From the NCBI RefSeq assembly GCF_000185305.1, contig NZ_GL622200.1, forward strand, positions 1,920,093-1,984,092: DNA of 64,000 nt, given 5' to 3'. Numbering within the stretch: the first letter of the stretch is position 1; each line of letters starts with the position of its first letter. Positions 30,133-44,647 of this stretch are shown in pieces. The DNA is from Aggregatibacter segnis ATCC 33393 (lineage in GTDB: Bacteria; Pseudomonadota; Gammaproteobacteria; Enterobacterales; Pasteurellaceae). A program made the position numbers and the translations under genes. The notes below the pieces were generated by a model. That model was not told where the DNA came from, did no database searches, and was given only the letters and a program-made list of their open reading frames with translations.

Positions 30133-30573
30133 TCATCCTCACACCAAGAAGAGGGATAAATTAGGCTTAGGAAGCTATCCTGAATTTTCCCTTGCTGATG
30201 TGCGCGCCAAGCGTGAAGAATATTGGCGCTTATTGGCATTAATGCCTTCAAGCCATTAGAGCATGTGGGGAAATTAGAGACCATCAGGAAAATATTGAAC
30301 AACGTAAATCATGTTATGTGTTTCGCCTTGCACCGTGGATTAATTACCAGCAACAACTTAGCCGAAATTCAACGGGAATTTGATAAACTGCGCGTAAAAG
30401 GCATGAATACCATAGCGCCTGACGAGTTGGCGGAATTTTTAGCAAATTTTTATCAAGCAAGAGATGACGGTAGATTTTCTCTGTTGTCGTTTTATACCGT
30501 GATGTTGGAAGATAATTTTCACATTTCTAACCCTCCTCATCTTTTGGTTAAATTGCTTTTTTATAATTCCTGA
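30133..30573 (+). pseudogene. P4-type tyrosine integrase remnant at selC
   Basis: Just downstream of selC, one frame encodes KRDKLGLGSYPEFSLADVRA followed by KREEYWRLLA, the N-terminal DUF4102 block of P4-like integrases. A different frame then continues with FKPLEHVGKLETIRKILNNV, ALHRGLITSNN and the MNTIAPDELAEFLANF block. The stretch between is missing, and the catalytic C-terminal domain (R...HxxR...Y) is absent. It is the relic of an element that integrated at selC. Confidence 0.82.
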
Positions 30574-30726
30574 AAACTTCTTTTTTATAGCGTTCAGAAA
30601 CCTCCCGATTACCGCCATTTTTTATAGGCACTTTAGATTTTAGTTATATGGAATAAAAATCAAATTATGCAGTTCTAGCAATAACAGTAATTAACAATTC
30701 AGATGAACCTAGCCCAATAAACTAAA

Positions 30727-30768
30727 ATAAAAAGCCTTTAAAACAAAAGTTTTAAAGTCTTTTTATTT
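30727..30768. terminator. Hairpin downstream of ynbE
   Basis: AAAAAGCCTTTAAAAC and GTTTTAAAGTCTTTTT stem, AT-rich, T runs on both sides. It ends the ydbH-ynbE unit. The rest of 30574-30802 shows no gene. Confidence 0.6.
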
Positions 30769-30802
30769 CTTATAATATGGAGCGAACTTATGCGGAATTT
30801 CC

Positions 30803-31012
30803 TTATTTCACCGAAGACTTTACGCTAGTACCTGTTGCCGCTTGTGTTTTTTCATCCATTTTGACACTGATATTGTGATCTACTACCACATTCATGTTGA
30901 TAGTGATACCTTCTTTAGGCGTATCCAGCTGAATCGTTGGGGTACAAGCTACAAGCACAAAACAAAGCAATAAGCAAAAAAAGTGCGGTGATTTTTTCAG
31001 GTGTTTTTTCAT
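30803..31012 (-). CDS. ynbE: YnbE-like lipoprotein
   Basis: 69-aa lipoprotein: signal peptide, lipobox LVAC, then TPTIQLDTPKEGITINMNVV and VDHNISVKMD, the hallmark of YnbE. YnbE in the outer membrane partners YdbH to bridge the envelope for phospholipid transport (known for E. coli). Its start overlaps the ydbH stop (ATGA), showing coupling. The usual third gene ydbL is not found downstream. Confidence 0.9.
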   Translation of the reverse strand: MKKHLKKSPHFFCLLLCFVLVACTPTIQLDTPKEGITINMNVVVDHNISVKMDEKTQAATGTSVKSSVK

Positions 31013-33735
31013 TTTTCTAACTGCCGATAAAGTCGATGTTGTAATTTTTGTTCAAATTGCGAGCCGTAGTCTATCATGTCCCACAACTCAAACATATTTT
31101 CTCTATGCATATAATTTAAAGTTATTGGATGATGGCTTTGCTTAGTAGGATTAAACCCATTGATAGTCGCACGTAATGTCATTTGCCCATTCGGCGCTAA
31201 ATCAATGGAAGCCTGAGAACCGTTTAATTCCAATTCTTTAAGTAAATCCACCAAAATACCTTCTGTCCAACCACCTTTTTTTAAGCCATCCACAACACTC
31301 TCATTCACTTTAAGGTGTAATTTACCCACTTGCTCTAATGTACCATTACAAATCAAACACGTTTTATGTCCCAACCAAAAAGGAAATGTTGCATTTGCCC
31401 GTCCGTTTAAACTCAACTGATTATACTGCGCCATTTCTAGCACTTGTGCTAAGTCAATATTTTTAAAGGAAAGCAATGCCATTTGTCGCTGAGGAAAATT
31501 CAACTTATCTACTGTTAATTCTCCATCAAACAAACCTATTTTTACCTTACTTAAAGTTAACGGATGATGCTCTGAATAAGGATAAGTGCCGAATATATCA
31601 AACGTTCCATTATGTGTTGTCAGCGCCCCTATTCTCATATTTTTAACAGAAAAGTTAATCGGGTGGTTTGATTTAAGCTGTAATTTAAGGTTTTGATAAT
31701 TCAAAGGAAAAGAAATATTAAGTCCCTCAATTTCACCATCCGGCATGGTGATTTTACCATGGTGTAAATTTAATATACCGGTCATGGCAATACCGCCACC
31801 ATTAATAACAAAATCACTTTCGCCTTTAATGCTGCCTTGGTGGATAATCCATTCCCATTGTTGCGGAAACAAGGATTGGAAAACTTTCGCAGATTGTTCC
31901 TTCCAACTAATTTTTCCGCTAAGCACATTATTTTCATATGTTGCAAGCAAATCTAGCGGACCAAGTGAACCCGCTTTTAAATCCCCTGCAGCACTAAAGT
32001 GATCGATGCTTTTTCCATCAATCCCTAAACCAAAAACCGGTTTTTCAAACCGTCCACCATAGGCAAATTCAATCCAGTCGGTTTTTGCTTGCATCAATCC
32101 TCGAATGTGTTGTTTTTCGTAATTCCAACGTAAACGATCTTTCAGCTCTAAAGAAAGAGGTGCCATTTTGACGCCATCAATACTCACTTTTCCAGAATGC
32201 GCAAAAAGTTGGTTAAGCTCAATATGATCCCCCTCCCAAAAACCAATACCTTTCATATTTACCGGCGTCTTTAAAGATTTCCACAGCGCATCACCTTCAA
32301 TTGTCCAATCCCAACGATTTGCTGCCTGCAATTCAGCTACACGAAGTTTTTGTCGTTCATCACGTAATTCAAAAATTGTTTTAATACCGGCAATAAACTC
32401 ATGTGCCAGCCCATCTAATTTCAAATCCAATTGTTCAAATTGCGGTGTAAAGCCCTGTAATGTTGCTTGTAATCGACCTTCTAAACCATAACGTCCAACT
32501 AAAACATCATCTAAAGGCACTCTCACATGAATTTTTGAGTCAGGTTGTAAATTATCCATTTTAAAAATAGAGCCGGGATAAAAACGTAATAAAGGTAAAT
32601 CAAGGTCACCACCAATGTGATATTTCAAGTTAGTTTGCGCCACAGTATTGTTATAACGTAAATCCCCTCGAGTCGTCAGATCAAAGAAAAACGCATTCTT
32701 CTTTTCACCGCCACCAATCTCACCATTTTTACCTGAAATAACAATTTCCCCTTTGCCTTGTTCACCAAAGGTTTGCAATATAACGTTTAAATCTAAGCCT
32801 AAAGGTAACCAACCTTCTTGTGGCTTACGAGCAGCCAAACCCAAGAAGCCTTTTATCGGCTGATACCCATCAAACGTCCAATAAAAAGTCCCCCAAGAAA
32901 TATCCAATCCCTTCTCCGTAAAAGTAAAAGGAATATCAAGCAAGGGCGCGTTTCGGGTCAAATCTTGGGCTGTTATTTTCCCCTCATCCCCATTCCAAAC
33001 AAATTGAAGATGTCCTTTTTCTACCGTCCATTGCGAATTCTGCCAATCCAGAATAATGTCTCCCTGTGAAGGTGGCTGCCATAATTCATCATTAAGTTGC
33101 AATGTGAAATTTAAATGATAGTTCTCTGTGGTAGAGGGTTGAAAATCCGTTTGTCCATGCCATTGAAAGGAGGAATATTGACGAACAAGAGTAGAATGAT
33201 GTTCTAATATCAGTCCCTCATCCGTTCTCGCATTTGTATGAAGCTTCAGTTGTTCAGCATCATAATGCGCGGTTACTGACATATCAGAAGAAATCAATTG
33301 ATGTAACATTGGCTGTTGTATTTCATCCAGCCCTTTAATGCGTAAATGTTCAATAACCAATTCACTATCAGGAATAATGTCAAAAAGTGCGGTCAATTTT
33401 GACGGTGTTTTTGACTCTTCACTCACTGGCAAATGCTCAAAACAAGCATAATCCACTACCGCATTTTCCACCTCAAGACGAGGCGGCCACCAATTCAAAC
33501 GAACATTTTGTAACGTAGTAAGTGTGCATTCTGAGGTAGCCAACTGTAATTCAGAAAGTTGTAGTTCACTACTTTGCATCAACCATTGATCTGAAAGCTG
33601 TAAACGGTATTCAGGCAATAAAAAATGGTTAGCCATTTGTTCTACCTGTTTGGGCGTCAACCACCATGGCAGAGAGCACACCCCAACCACTAACACAAAT
33701 AAAACAAACAAGGCATATCGCCACCATTTTTTCAT
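31009..33735 (-). CDS. ydbH: AsmA-like inner-membrane protein YdbH
   Basis: Large bridge protein of the AsmA/TamB-like group, proposed to move phospholipids between inner and outer membrane together with YnbE and redundant with TamB and YhdP. The 908-aa product has one N-terminal membrane helix (WWRYALFVLFVLVVGVCSLPWW) and a long beta-rich periplasmic body with the C-terminal dicarboxylate-like motif region of DUF3971/YdbH proteins. ATG 33735 is chosen because the 48 codons upstream include no signal and cover the promoter region. Confidence 0.85.
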   Translation of the reverse strand: MKKWWRYALFVLFVLVVGVCSLPWWLTPKQVEQMANHFLLPEYRLQLSDQWLMQSSELQLSELQLATSECTLTTLQNVRLNWWPPRLEVENAVVDYACFEHLPVSEESKTPSKLTALFDIIPDSELVIEHLRIKGLDEIQQPMLHQLISSDMSVTAHYDAEQLKLHTNARTDEGLILEHHSTLVRQYSSFQWHGQTDFQPSTTENYHLNFTLQLNDELWQPPSQGDIILDWQNSQWTVEKGHLQFVWNGDEGKITAQDLTRNAPLLDIPFTFTEKGLDISWGTFYWTFDGYQPIKGFLGLAARKPQEGWLPLGLDLNVILQTFGEQGKGEIVISGKNGEIGGGEKKNAFFFDLTTRGDLRYNNTVAQTNLKYHIGGDLDLPLLRFYPGSIFKMDNLQPDSKIHVRVPLDDVLVGRYGLEGRLQATLQGFTPQFEQLDLKLDGLAHEFIAGIKTIFELRDERQKLRVAELQAANRWDWTIEGDALWKSLKTPVNMKGIGFWEGDHIELNQLFAHSGKVSIDGVKMAPLSLELKDRLRWNYEKQHIRGLMQAKTDWIEFAYGGRFEKPVFGLGIDGKSIDHFSAAGDLKAGSLGPLDLLATYENNVLSGKISWKEQSAKVFQSLFPQQWEWIIHQGSIKGESDFVINGGGIAMTGILNLHHGKITMPDGEIEGLNISFPLNYQNLKLQLKSNHPINFSVKNMRIGALTTHNGTFDIFGTYPYSEHHPLTLSKVKIGLFDGELTVDKLNFPQRQMALLSFKNIDLAQVLEMAQYNQLSLNGRANATFPFWLGHKTCLICNGTLEQVGKLHLKVNESVVDGLKKGGWTEGILVDLLKELELNGSQASIDLAPNGQMTLRATINGFNPTKQSHHPITLNYMHRENMFELWDMIDYGSQFEQKLQHRLYRQLEK

Positions 33736-33986
33736 TACAATCTCATATAACATTTTAATAGCCACGCAGGCAAAACCACTGTTCTCGACACATTCTAACG
33801 GAATATTGCAGTGAAAAACACGGTAAAAACCTACCGCACTTTCTCTCTCTCTTCTTAACATCCATAATAAAAAGCACAAAGATTATTCTCACTTACGGCA
33901 AAACCTTAGAAACGTTAAATGGATCACGTTCATTAAATTTATTTTAGTTATAATTATTTGATTATTTTTCTAAGGAGGAAATACAA

Positions 33987-34658
33987 ATGGAATCAAAACA
34001 AATTGCACATTATATTGATCATACCGCACTAACCGCGGAAAAAACCGAAGCAGATATTTTGAAACTTTGTGATGAGGCTATTGCCCACCAATTCTTTTCT
34101 GTATGCATTAATTCTGGTTACATTCCTTTAGCAAAACAAAAATTAGCACATTCCAATGTAAAAATCTGTACCGTTGTAGGATTTCCGCTGGGTGCCAATT
34201 TAACTTCAGTAAAAGCGTTTGAAACAGAACAGGCCATTGCTGCCGGCGCAAATGAAATTGATATGGTAATTAACGTTGGCTGGATTAAATCGGGAAAATG
34301 GCAAGCGGTACAAGAAGATATTCAAGGTGTTCTTAATGCCTGTCATGGCGTACCACTAAAAGTAATTCTGGAAACTTGCTTGCTTACCAAAGAAGAAATT
34401 GTCCGTGCTTGTGAAATTTGTAAAGCATTGCAAGTGGCTTTTGTTAAAACCTCTACTGGCTTCAACAAAGGTGGAGCTACCGTAGAAGATGTTACACTAA
34501 TGAAACAAACTGTAGGCAATATTGGTGTTAAAGCCTCCGGCGGTATTCGTGATACACAAACAGCATTAGCCATGATAAATGCCGGCGCAACTCGTATTGG
34601 GGCCAGTGCGGGTATTGCTATCGTAAACGGATTAAAAGATACAGACACTGGTTATTAA
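33987..34658 (+). CDS. deoC: Deoxyribose-phosphate aldolase
   Basis: Splits 2-deoxyribose-5-P into acetaldehyde and glyceraldehyde-3-P in nucleoside catabolism. The 223-aa TIM barrel has the Schiff-base lysine in FVKTSTGF (Lys154), the helper VKASGGIR (Lys182) and DMVINVG (Asp92). It is preceded by a very strong AAGGAGG ribosome site and a TATAAT at about 33950. Single gene; no deoABD nearby. Confidence 0.96.
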   Translation: MESKQIAHYIDHTALTAEKTEADILKLCDEAIAHQFFSVCINSGYIPLAKQKLAHSNVKICTVVGFPLGANLTSVKAFETEQAIAAGANEIDMVINVGWIKSGKWQAVQEDIQGVLNACHGVPLKVILETCLLTKEEIVRACEICKALQVAFVKTSTGFNKGGATVEDVTLMKQTVGNIGVKASGGIRDTQTALAMINAGATRIGASAGIAIVNGLKDTDTGY

Positions 34659-34669
34659 GTAAAAATAAA

Positions 34670-34718
34670 AAATCTGCATTCTAAATAACAAAGTAATTCG
34701 ATTCTAGAATGCAGATTT
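34670..34718. terminator. Terminator between deoC and atpC
   Basis: AAATCTGCATTCTA and TAGAATGCAGATTT form a long stem between convergent genes, with A run before and T-rich after. Confidence 0.75.
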
Positions 34719-34744
34719 AATACAGGTTTTAAAGTGCGGTGAAA

Positions 34745-35173
34745 TTAGCGTTTAGATTTCACTAACTTCTCAGTAAGTTCGTAAGCACGAAGTTTTGCCA
34801 ATTCTTTAGAAAGTTTAGACATTAACAATTCGTAATCAGCATCATGGTGATGTTGATGAATGTTTTCTTCCGCACGTTTCTTAGCAGCAAGAATACGCTC
34901 GCTATCAAGCTCTTGACCACGAATTGCGACATCCGCAAGAACAGTCACAATCGTTGGTTGAACTTCTAAAAAGCCGCCGGAAACATAGATAACTTCTTCG
35001 TTATCATTTTCTAAAGTAAATTTAACAATACCTGGCTTGATTGCTGTCAATAAAGGGGTATGCCCCGGTAAAACACCGAGCTCACCCTCAATACCTGTTG
35101 CTTGAACACTTTTCACGTTGCCGGAAAAGATTTTTTGTTCTGCACTTACGACTGTTAAATTAAATGTTGCCAT
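34745..35173 (-). CDS. atpC: ATP synthase epsilon subunit
   Basis: Central-stalk subunit and inhibitor of F1. The 142-aa product starts [18 protein letters not shown], contains [19 protein letters not shown] and a two-helix C-terminus. ATG 35173 follows GGAG; five extra upstream codons are not used. Last gene of the atp operon. Confidence 0.96.
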   Translation of the reverse strand: MATFNLTVVSAEQKIFSGNVKSVQATGIEGELGVLPGHTPLLTAIKPGIVKFTLENDNEEVIYVSGGFLEVQPTIVTVLADVAIRGQELDSERILAAKKRAEENIHQHHHDADYELLMSKLSKELAKLRAYELTEKLVKSKR

Positions 35174-35214
35174 GTTTTTCTCCTTCAAGTTTGATATGCA
35201 TCAGCTTGAAGTGA

Positions 35215-37474
<2,260 letters not shown>

Positions 37475-37489
37475 CTTATTTCTCCGTTA

Positions 37490-39031
37490 CTACCAAGCAC
37501 TATTAGCTTTGAAACTATCTAAAATACCTTTTAATGTATCTTTGATTTCATCATTATAGTTACCGGTTTTAGTAAGCTCTTGCATAAACTCGGCATAATT
37601 ACGATTTGCATAATCTAGAAGTGCAGTTTCAAAACTTGCAATTTTAGATAACTCAACATCGTCTAAATAACCAAATTCAACCGCAAATAACACTACTGCT
37701 TGCTCAGCAACAGAAAGCGGAGAAAATTGTTTTTGTTTCAACAATTCGGTTACTTTTTCACCATGAGAAAGTTGTTTACGGGTTGCATCATCAAGATCTG
37801 AAGCAAACTGAGCAAATGCCGCTAATTCACGATATTGTGCAAGTGCAGTACGAATACCACCCGCAAGTTTCTTAATAACTTTAGTTTGTGCAGAACCACC
37901 TACACGAGAAACAGAAATACCCGGGTTCACCGCAGGACGAATACCTGAGTTAAACAAGTTAGATTCTAAGAAAATCTGACCATCGGTAATAGAAATCACG
38001 TTAGTAGGAACGAATGCAGAAACGTCACCCGCTTGAGTTTCAATAATTGGAAGAGCAGTTAAAGAACCGGTTTTTCCTTTTACTTCACCTTTGGTGAATT
38101 TTTCTACGTATTCTTCATTTACACGAGAAGCACGTTCAAGCAAACGTGAGTGTAAGTAGAATACGTCACCTGGATATGCCTCACGACCTGGTGGACGACG
38201 TAATAATAAGGAAATTTGACGATAAGCAACCGCTTGTTTAGAAAGATCATCATAAACGATTAATGCATCTTCACCACGATCACGGAAATATTCACCCATT
38301 GCACAGCCGGCATAAGGTGCTAAATATTGCAATGCTGCAGATTCAGATGCAGACGCAGCAACGACGATAGTGTTAGCTAGTGCGCCATGTTCTTCTAATT
38401 TACGTACTACGTTAGCAATAGTTGATGCTTTTTGACCAATCGCAACATAGATACATTTAATACCTGAGTTACGTTGGTTAATGATGGCATCAATCGCTAA
38501 TGCTGTTTTACCGGTTTGACGGTCACCGATAATCAATTCACGTTGACCACGACCGATTGGTACCATGGAGTCAACCGCTTTATAACCGGTTTGTACAGGT
38601 TGATCAACGGATTTACGTTCAATTACACCTGGGGCGATAACTTCAACCGGAGAGAAACCGTCATTTTCAATTTCACCTTTACCATCAATTGGTTGACCAA
38701 GCGTGTTTACAACACGACCTAATAAACCGCGACCAACCGGTACTTCAAGAATACGGCCAGTACATTGAACTTCCATTCCTTCAGCAAGATCTGCATAAGG
38801 TCCCATTACCACAGCACCAACAGAATCTCTTTCTAAGTTTAATGCCATCGCGTAACGATTACCCGGAAGTGCAATCATCTCCCCTTGCATTACTTCGCTT
38901 AACCCATGAATACGAATAATACCATCGCTTACAGAAACGATTGTACCCGTATTACGCGCTTCACTTTCTACATTAAACTGAGCAATGCGTTTTTTTATTA
39001 ATTCACTAATTTCAGTTGAATTTAGTTGCAT
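37490..39031 (-). CDS. atpA: ATP synthase alpha subunit
   Basis: Non-catalytic nucleotide-binding F1 subunit. The 513-aa product has P-loop [25 protein letters not shown] and the [21 protein letters not shown] motif. Length equals E. coli AtpA (513). Confidence 0.98.
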   Translation of the reverse strand: MQLNSTEISELIKKRIAQFNVESEARNTGTIVSVSDGIIRIHGLSEVMQGEMIALPGNRYAMALNLERDSVGAVVMGPYADLAEGMEVQCTGRILEVPVGRGLLGRVVNTLGQPIDGKGEIENDGFSPVEVIAPGVIERKSVDQPVQTGYKAVDSMVPIGRGQRELIIGDRQTGKTALAIDAIINQRNSGIKCIYVAIGQKASTIANVVRKLEEHGALANTIVVAASASESAALQYLAPYAGCAMGEYFRDRGEDALIVYDDLSKQAVAYRQISLLLRRPPGREAYPGDVFYLHSRLLERASRVNEEYVEKFTKGEVKGKTGSLTALPIIETQAGDVSAFVPTNVISITDGQIFLESNLFNSGIRPAVNPGISVSRVGGSAQTKVIKKLAGGIRTALAQYRELAAFAQFASDLDDATRKQLSHGEKVTELLKQKQFSPLSVAEQAVVLFAVEFGYLDDVELSKIASFETALLDYANRNYAEFMQELTKTGNYNDEIKDTLKGILDSFKANSAW

Positions 39032-39043
39032 TTTCTAATCCTC

Positions 39044-39592
39044 TTATAATTGCAACTCATTTGCTAAACGGGCAAGTTGTCCACGACTACTTCCGTCAAT
39101 CACAAAATCTTCTGTACGAATGATAACGCCAGCAATGAGCGAGCTATCAACGTTGCAATTTAACTTAACTTTTTGGGCTAATCTTTTTTCCATTGCGGCA
39201 GCAATTTTTTCTTGTTGCATGGCGCTTAATGGTTGAGCCGATGTTACTTTAACTTCCGCAATAGCCTTATACTCTTCAACATAATGTTGAAATTCTTTAA
39301 AAACTTGCGGAAGGACAGTTAAACGCTTATTTTCAGCCATTAACCGAACTAAGTTTTGCCCATATTGATCTAATTGTTCACCACAAATTGAGATCACCGT
39401 ATCTGCTAGTTTTTGAGCTGAAAAAGAACTTGTTAAGTAACTTTGCATTGCTTCGTTTTTCACTAACTCAGCAAGAAAACCTAACATTTCATTCCATTTT
39501 TCAACCGCACTTTTATCAGATCTACTTTGTTCAACGGCAAAATCAAACGCTGCTTTAGCATAAGGGCGAGCTATGGTAGTTAATTCTGACAT
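39044..39592 (-). CDS. atpH: ATP synthase delta subunit
   Basis: Peripheral-stalk subunit connecting F1 to subunit b. The 182-aa product starts [20 protein letters not shown] and ends [21 protein letters not shown], both typical of OSCP/delta. ATG 39592 follows GGTTGAGCTT; the nine codons before it are not needed. Confidence 0.95.
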   Translation of the reverse strand: MSELTTIARPYAKAAFDFAVEQSRSDKSAVEKWNEMLGFLAELVKNEAMQSYLTSSFSAQKLADTVISICGEQLDQYGQNLVRLMAENKRLTVLPQVFKEFQHYVEEYKAIAEVKVTSAQPLSAMQQEKIAAAMEKRLAQKVKLNCNVDSSLIAGVIIRTEDFVIDGSSRGQLARLANELQL

Positions 39593-39605
39593 AAGCTCAA
39601 CCTTC

Positions 39606-40076
39606 TTATAGTTCTGCAACTAATTTATCAATAATGTCATTGTTGGCTGCTTCATCCACAGTACGCCCAACAATTTTTTCAGCACCTGCAATAGCCAAAG
39701 ACGCAACTTTAATACGTAATTCTTCTTGAACACGTTTGCGCTCAGCCTCAACTTCTGCATAGCCTTGTTCAATAATTTTAGCTTTAAGTTCTTCGGCTTC
39801 TGCCTTCACTTCGTCTAAAACTTCATTGCGACGTTTATTGGCTAAATCTAAAATTTCTTGGGCTTGAATTTTTGCTTGAGAAATTTCTTTTTCAACAAGC
39901 ATTTTTGTATCTGCTTGTTCTTTTTTCGCCGCTTCAGCGGAAGCTAAAGCATTCGCAATTTGGCTTTGACGTTTTTCAATTGCATTAATAATTGGTGGCC
40001 AAACAAATTTCATGCAGAACCACACGAAAATTGCGAATGCAATAAGTTGACCAATCAATGTTGCATTTAAATTCAC
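39606..40076 (-). CDS. atpF: ATP synthase b subunit
   Basis: Stator arm of FoF1. The 156-aa product has an N-terminal membrane helix ([21 protein letters not shown]) followed by a long Ala/Glu/Lys-rich helix for the homodimeric coiled coil. Length equals E. coli AtpF (156). Confidence 0.97.
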   Translation of the reverse strand: MNLNATLIGQLIAFAIFVWFCMKFVWPPIINAIEKRQSQIANALASAEAAKKEQADTKMLVEKEISQAKIQAQEILDLANKRRNEVLDEVKAEAEELKAKIIEQGYAEVEAERKRVQEELRIKVASLAIAGAEKIVGRTVDEAANNDIIDKLVAEL

Positions 40077-40125
40077 AACGTCCTCCTTAATCTGCTTGTT
40101 TTACGTTGATAAGCAAATAAGGTGA

Positions 40126-40398
<273 letters not shown>

Positions 40399-40438
40399 TT
40401 AAGTTTAGCCCTAGAGCCGGTTAATAAAAAAAATAAAA

Positions 40439-41236
<798 letters not shown>

Positions 41237-41246
41237 TTATAAAAAA

Positions 41247-41621
41247 TTAAGACCTGTTAAGCAAAAATGGAATAAGATTATTCAACATTAATGCCATAAA
41301 AAAACCTATAAAAAATAGAATAAATTCTTTTATAACCAACCATTTAAATGCTACAGCGATAAGAATAATTGTTAAGTTAAATTTAACAAATTCCCCACGA
41401 TAAAGTGCGGTCAGTTTTGTTGATAAATGTTGTTTGCGATAAAAAACCACATAAACAAAAAAACAAAAAGGTAAAAAAGCACAGAGAAATCCTAAACCAA
41501 AATCAACCGCACTTTTTCCATTCCAGAAAGCTAACAACACACTCAAAACGAGGATGATACCAATCTCTATTAGCATCGTTTTTTTATAACGATTTTTAGT
41601 CTGCGTTAAAACTCTGGACAT
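41247..41621 (-). CDS. atpI: ATP synthase protein I
   Basis: First gene of the atp operon. The 124-aa membrane protein has four predicted helices and is poorly conserved like all AtpI, which assists c-ring assembly. ATG 41621 gives MSRVLTQTKNRYKK. Two USS in the gene encode KSAVDF and KLTAL. Identified mainly by position and topology. Confidence 0.87.
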   Translation of the reverse strand: MSRVLTQTKNRYKKTMLIEIGIILVLSVLLAFWNGKSAVDFGLGFLCAFLPFCFFVYVVFYRKQHLSTKLTALYRGEFVKFNLTIILIAVAFKWLVIKEFILFFIGFFMALMLNNLIPFLLNRS

Positions 41622-41729
41622 TATTTTACTTTTTATATGCAAAAACTGGCTAATTATACCTTTGAACTAAAGAGATTCAACATAAAACAGTAAAAAAAGT
41701 GTTAAATAAATCACACTTTAAACAAATCA

Positions 41730-42359
41730 TCACAAAATGACGAGATGCCGCTCCCCGGTTAGTTCGGGAACCTCTAATTTAATGACATTTTTCACCTTAA
41801 ATTGAGGATTTAATTCTTTCACTTCTTCTTCGTGATAAAGCCCCTTTAACGCATAAAATAATCCATCCGATTTAGGTAAATGATGACACCACTCCGTCAT
41901 GTCTTTCAAGGACGCAAAAGCACGACTTAACACGCCATCAAATTGATGATCGGGATGGTAATCTTCTACTCGGCTTAGTACCGGTTCTACATTAGTTAGC
42001 CCAAGCTCACGAATAGCATTACGAATAAAACTAATACGTTTACCTAAACTATCCAATAGAACAAACTGTTTTTGCGGATTAACGATGGCTAAAGGCAAAC
42101 CAGGTAAGCCCGGGCCGGTGCCGACATCGATAAAACGGTTACCTTGTAAATAAGGGCTAACTACAATACTGTCTAAAATATGCTTAACCAACATTTCTTG
42201 CGGATCACGCACAGAAGTCAAGTTATATGCCTTATTCCATTTATCGAGCAATAAAACCAACTTAACTAATTGTTGTTGCTGTTGTTCTGTCACAGAAAGT
42301 GCGGTCTGTTTTAATAACGTTTTTAGTTTATCCGCCAACTGAATGTCTAAATTAGCCAT
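41730..42359 (-). CDS. rsmG: 16S rRNA (guanine-527 N7)-methyltransferase RsmG
   Basis: Methylates G527 of 16S rRNA; its loss gives low-level streptomycin resistance. The 209-aa product has the SAM-binding [17 protein letters not shown] and [19 protein letters not shown]. Its ATG overlaps the mnmG stop (TAATG), as usual for the gidA-gidB pair. Confidence 0.96.
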   Translation of the reverse strand: MANLDIQLADKLKTLLKQTALSVTEQQQQQLVKLVLLLDKWNKAYNLTSVRDPQEMLVKHILDSIVVSPYLQGNRFIDVGTGPGLPGLPLAIVNPQKQFVLLDSLGKRISFIRNAIRELGLTNVEPVLSRVEDYHPDHQFDGVLSRAFASLKDMTEWCHHLPKSDGLFYALKGLYHEEEVKELNPQFKVKNVIKLEVPELTGERHLVIL

Positions 42360-44248
42360 TATTCACCACGTTTTAGCATGCCTTGCTTTTTCAAATTCAC
42401 CAAAATAATGGAAATCGCCGCCGGCGTAATACCGGAAATACGGCTAGCTTGTCCGATAGATACCGGGCGGTGTTGTTCCAGTTTGATACGAACTTCGTTA
42501 GATAATCCCGCAACTTTAGAATAATCAAAATTCGGCGGTATAGCTGTATTTTCGTGGCGTTTTTGTTTTTCGATTTCGTCTTGCTGATGTTCGATATATC
42601 CTTGATATTTAATCGAAATTTCCACTTGTTCAATCGCTTCTTTATCGGCCATCGGCGGTTGAAACGGCGTAAGTGCGGTCAAAATTTGATAATTTATTTC
42701 CGGGCGACGCAATAAATCTTCACCACTGGCTTCACGCACCAACGGACTGCCTAATACTTGATTGGCTTCTTCTAAATATTCTGAACGCGGATGTAACCAA
42801 ATACTGCGTAAACGCTGACGTTCTTGTTCAATATTTTCCATTTTCTGATTGAAACGTGCCCAGCGAGCTTCATCAATTAACCCTAATTCATGGGCAATCG
42901 GTGTCAAACGAATGTCGGCATTATCTTCACGCAATAACAAACGATATTCCGCTCGGGAGGTGAATACGCGATAAGGTTCTTTGGTGCCAAGCGTGCAAAG
43001 ATCATCCACCAACACGCCCATGTAAGCCTGATCACGACGTGGGAACCAAACCTCTTTTTCTTGCACATAAAGACCCGCGTTAATTCCTGCTAACAAACCT
43101 TGAGAAGCAGCCTCTTCATAACCGGTCGTCCCGTTAATTTGACCGGCAAAGAATAAACCTTGAATGGATTTGGTTTCTAACGTTGGTTTTAAATCACGCG
43201 GGTCAAAATAATCATATTCAATGGCATAACCGGGCTTAATAATGCGCGCATTTTCCAACCCTTTCATGGAATTCACAATGCCCATTTGTACGTCAAATGG
43301 TAAACTGGTGGAAATCCCGTTTGGATAAATTTCATTTGTGGTTAAACCTTCCGGTTCTAAATAAATTTGATGCGAATTACGATCAGCAAAACGCATCACT
43401 TTATCTTCGATAGATGGGCAATAACGCGGACCAATTCCTTCGATCACTCCCGTGTACATTGGGCTGCGATCTAAATTATTACGGATAACTTCATGCGTTT
43501 TTTCATTCGTGTGTGTAATAAAACACGGAATTTGGCGAGGATGCTGATCAACGGATCCCATGAAAGAAAATATCGGCAACTCTGCATCGCCATGCTGTTC
43601 GGCAAGCACGGAAAAATCAATAGTACGTGCATCAATACGTGGTGGTGTTCCGGTTTTTAAACGATCTACACGTAAACCAAGATCTCTTAAACGATGAGAG
43701 AGAGTAACAGAAGCCGGATCCCCCGCACGTCCCCCTTCGTAATTTTCTAAACCAATGTGGATCTTACCGGCTAAGAACGTGCCGGCAGTTAAAATTACTG
43801 ATTTCGCATGAAATTTCAGTCCCATTTTCGTCACGACACCGGTAGCACGATCTTGCTCGACTAAAATATCACTAACTTCTTGTTGGAAAATATCTAAATT
43901 CGGTTGGTTTTCAAGGGCTATTCTTACAGCCTGACGATACAACACACGATCTGCCTGTGCACGTGTTGCCCGTACAGCAGGGCCTTTGCTGCTATTCAGT
44001 GTACGAAATTGAATTCCCGCCTGATCTGCCGCTGTTGCCATTAAACCGCCCATGGCATCAATTTCTCTTACTAAATGGCCTTTTCCTATTCCGCCAATTG
44101 CCGGATTACAAGACATTTGTCCTAGGGTATCGACATTATGCGTAAGTAATAGGGTTTTTAATCCCATACGAGCAGGCGCCAATGCGGCTTCAGTCCCTGC
44201 ATGACCGCCACCGATCACGATGACATCATAGGTTTCAGTGTAAAACAT
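42359..44248 (-). CDS. mnmG: tRNA uridine-34 carboxymethylaminomethyl enzyme MnmG
   Basis: FAD protein that with MnmE modifies U34 in several tRNAs. The 629-aa product has the FAD-binding [35 protein letters not shown] and the [15 protein letters not shown] motif. Length equals E. coli MnmG (629). It is transcribed away from the adjacent oriC, the arrangement seen in E. coli. Confidence 0.98.
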   Translation of the reverse strand: MFYTETYDVIVIGGGHAGTEAALAPARMGLKTLLLTHNVDTLGQMSCNPAIGGIGKGHLVREIDAMGGLMATAADQAGIQFRTLNSSKGPAVRATRAQADRVLYRQAVRIALENQPNLDIFQQEVSDILVEQDRATGVVTKMGLKFHAKSVILTAGTFLAGKIHIGLENYEGGRAGDPASVTLSHRLRDLGLRVDRLKTGTPPRIDARTIDFSVLAEQHGDAELPIFSFMGSVDQHPRQIPCFITHTNEKTHEVIRNNLDRSPMYTGVIEGIGPRYCPSIEDKVMRFADRNSHQIYLEPEGLTTNEIYPNGISTSLPFDVQMGIVNSMKGLENARIIKPGYAIEYDYFDPRDLKPTLETKSIQGLFFAGQINGTTGYEEAASQGLLAGINAGLYVQEKEVWFPRRDQAYMGVLVDDLCTLGTKEPYRVFTSRAEYRLLLREDNADIRLTPIAHELGLIDEARWARFNQKMENIEQERQRLRSIWLHPRSEYLEEANQVLGSPLVREASGEDLLRRPEINYQILTALTPFQPPMADKEAIEQVEISIKYQGYIEHQQDEIEKQKRHENTAIPPNFDYSKVAGLSNEVRIKLEQHRPVSIGQASRISGITPAAISIILVNLKKQGMLKRGE

Positions 44249-44547
44249 GATTATGAATGATCTCTATTTTGAATGAGGTACGGATCTTTTGATCCTTTAA
44301 AAAAATTGGTCGCTATTCTACTGAAAATCTTGTTTTGTTAAAAGGTCAGTTTCATTGAAAGAGAAAGATAGATCGTAAAAAGGATCTCTCGTTAATAAAA
44401 ATAAGATCTTTATATAAAGATCTATTTTATTATTACTATTATAAGGATCGATGAATAGCTTGAATAAGATCTTTTTTATTTTGTAAATGAAGAACATAGA
44501 TCATTTTTAAAACTGTTAAGATCTTACTGATCTTACACATCAATTCT

Positions 44548-44556
44548 TGTGTATAA
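44548..44556 (-). promoter_or_regulatory. DnaA box (TTATACACA)
   Basis: TTATACACA read on the minus strand, one base from the consensus TTATCCACA, same sequence as the E. coli R2 box. Confidence 0.75.
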
Positions 44557-44565
44557 CTTCGTGGT

Positions 44566-44574
44566 TTATCCACA
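44566..44574 (+). promoter_or_regulatory. DnaA box (perfect consensus)
   Basis: TTATCCACA followed by GTA, as in the E. coli R4 box; 9 bp from the box before it. Confidence 0.85.
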
Positions 44575-44638
44575 GTATGATCTTTCGAAAAACTTACCCA
44601 TTTTATAAAAACAGATTTTTAACAATTTTATTTTAAGT

Positions 44639-44647
44639 TTATCCACA
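44639..44647 (+). promoter_or_regulatory. DnaA box near the mioC end of oriC
   Basis: TTATCCACA, perfect consensus, between the origin core and the 3' end of mioC. Confidence 0.8.

Noticed and set aside
30026..30802. Attachment-site direct repeat of the selC 3' end
   Set aside because: I could not find a second copy of the selC end in this stretch; the island's far end seems lost.
33736..33879. Extension of ydbH upstream of ATG 33735
   Set aside because: No signal or conservation expected; the family begins with the membrane helix right after MKKWW.
33880..33986. CRP/CytR site before deoC
   Set aside because: Sequence GGATCACG-TTCATTAA is not close enough to TGTGA-N6-TCACA to claim.
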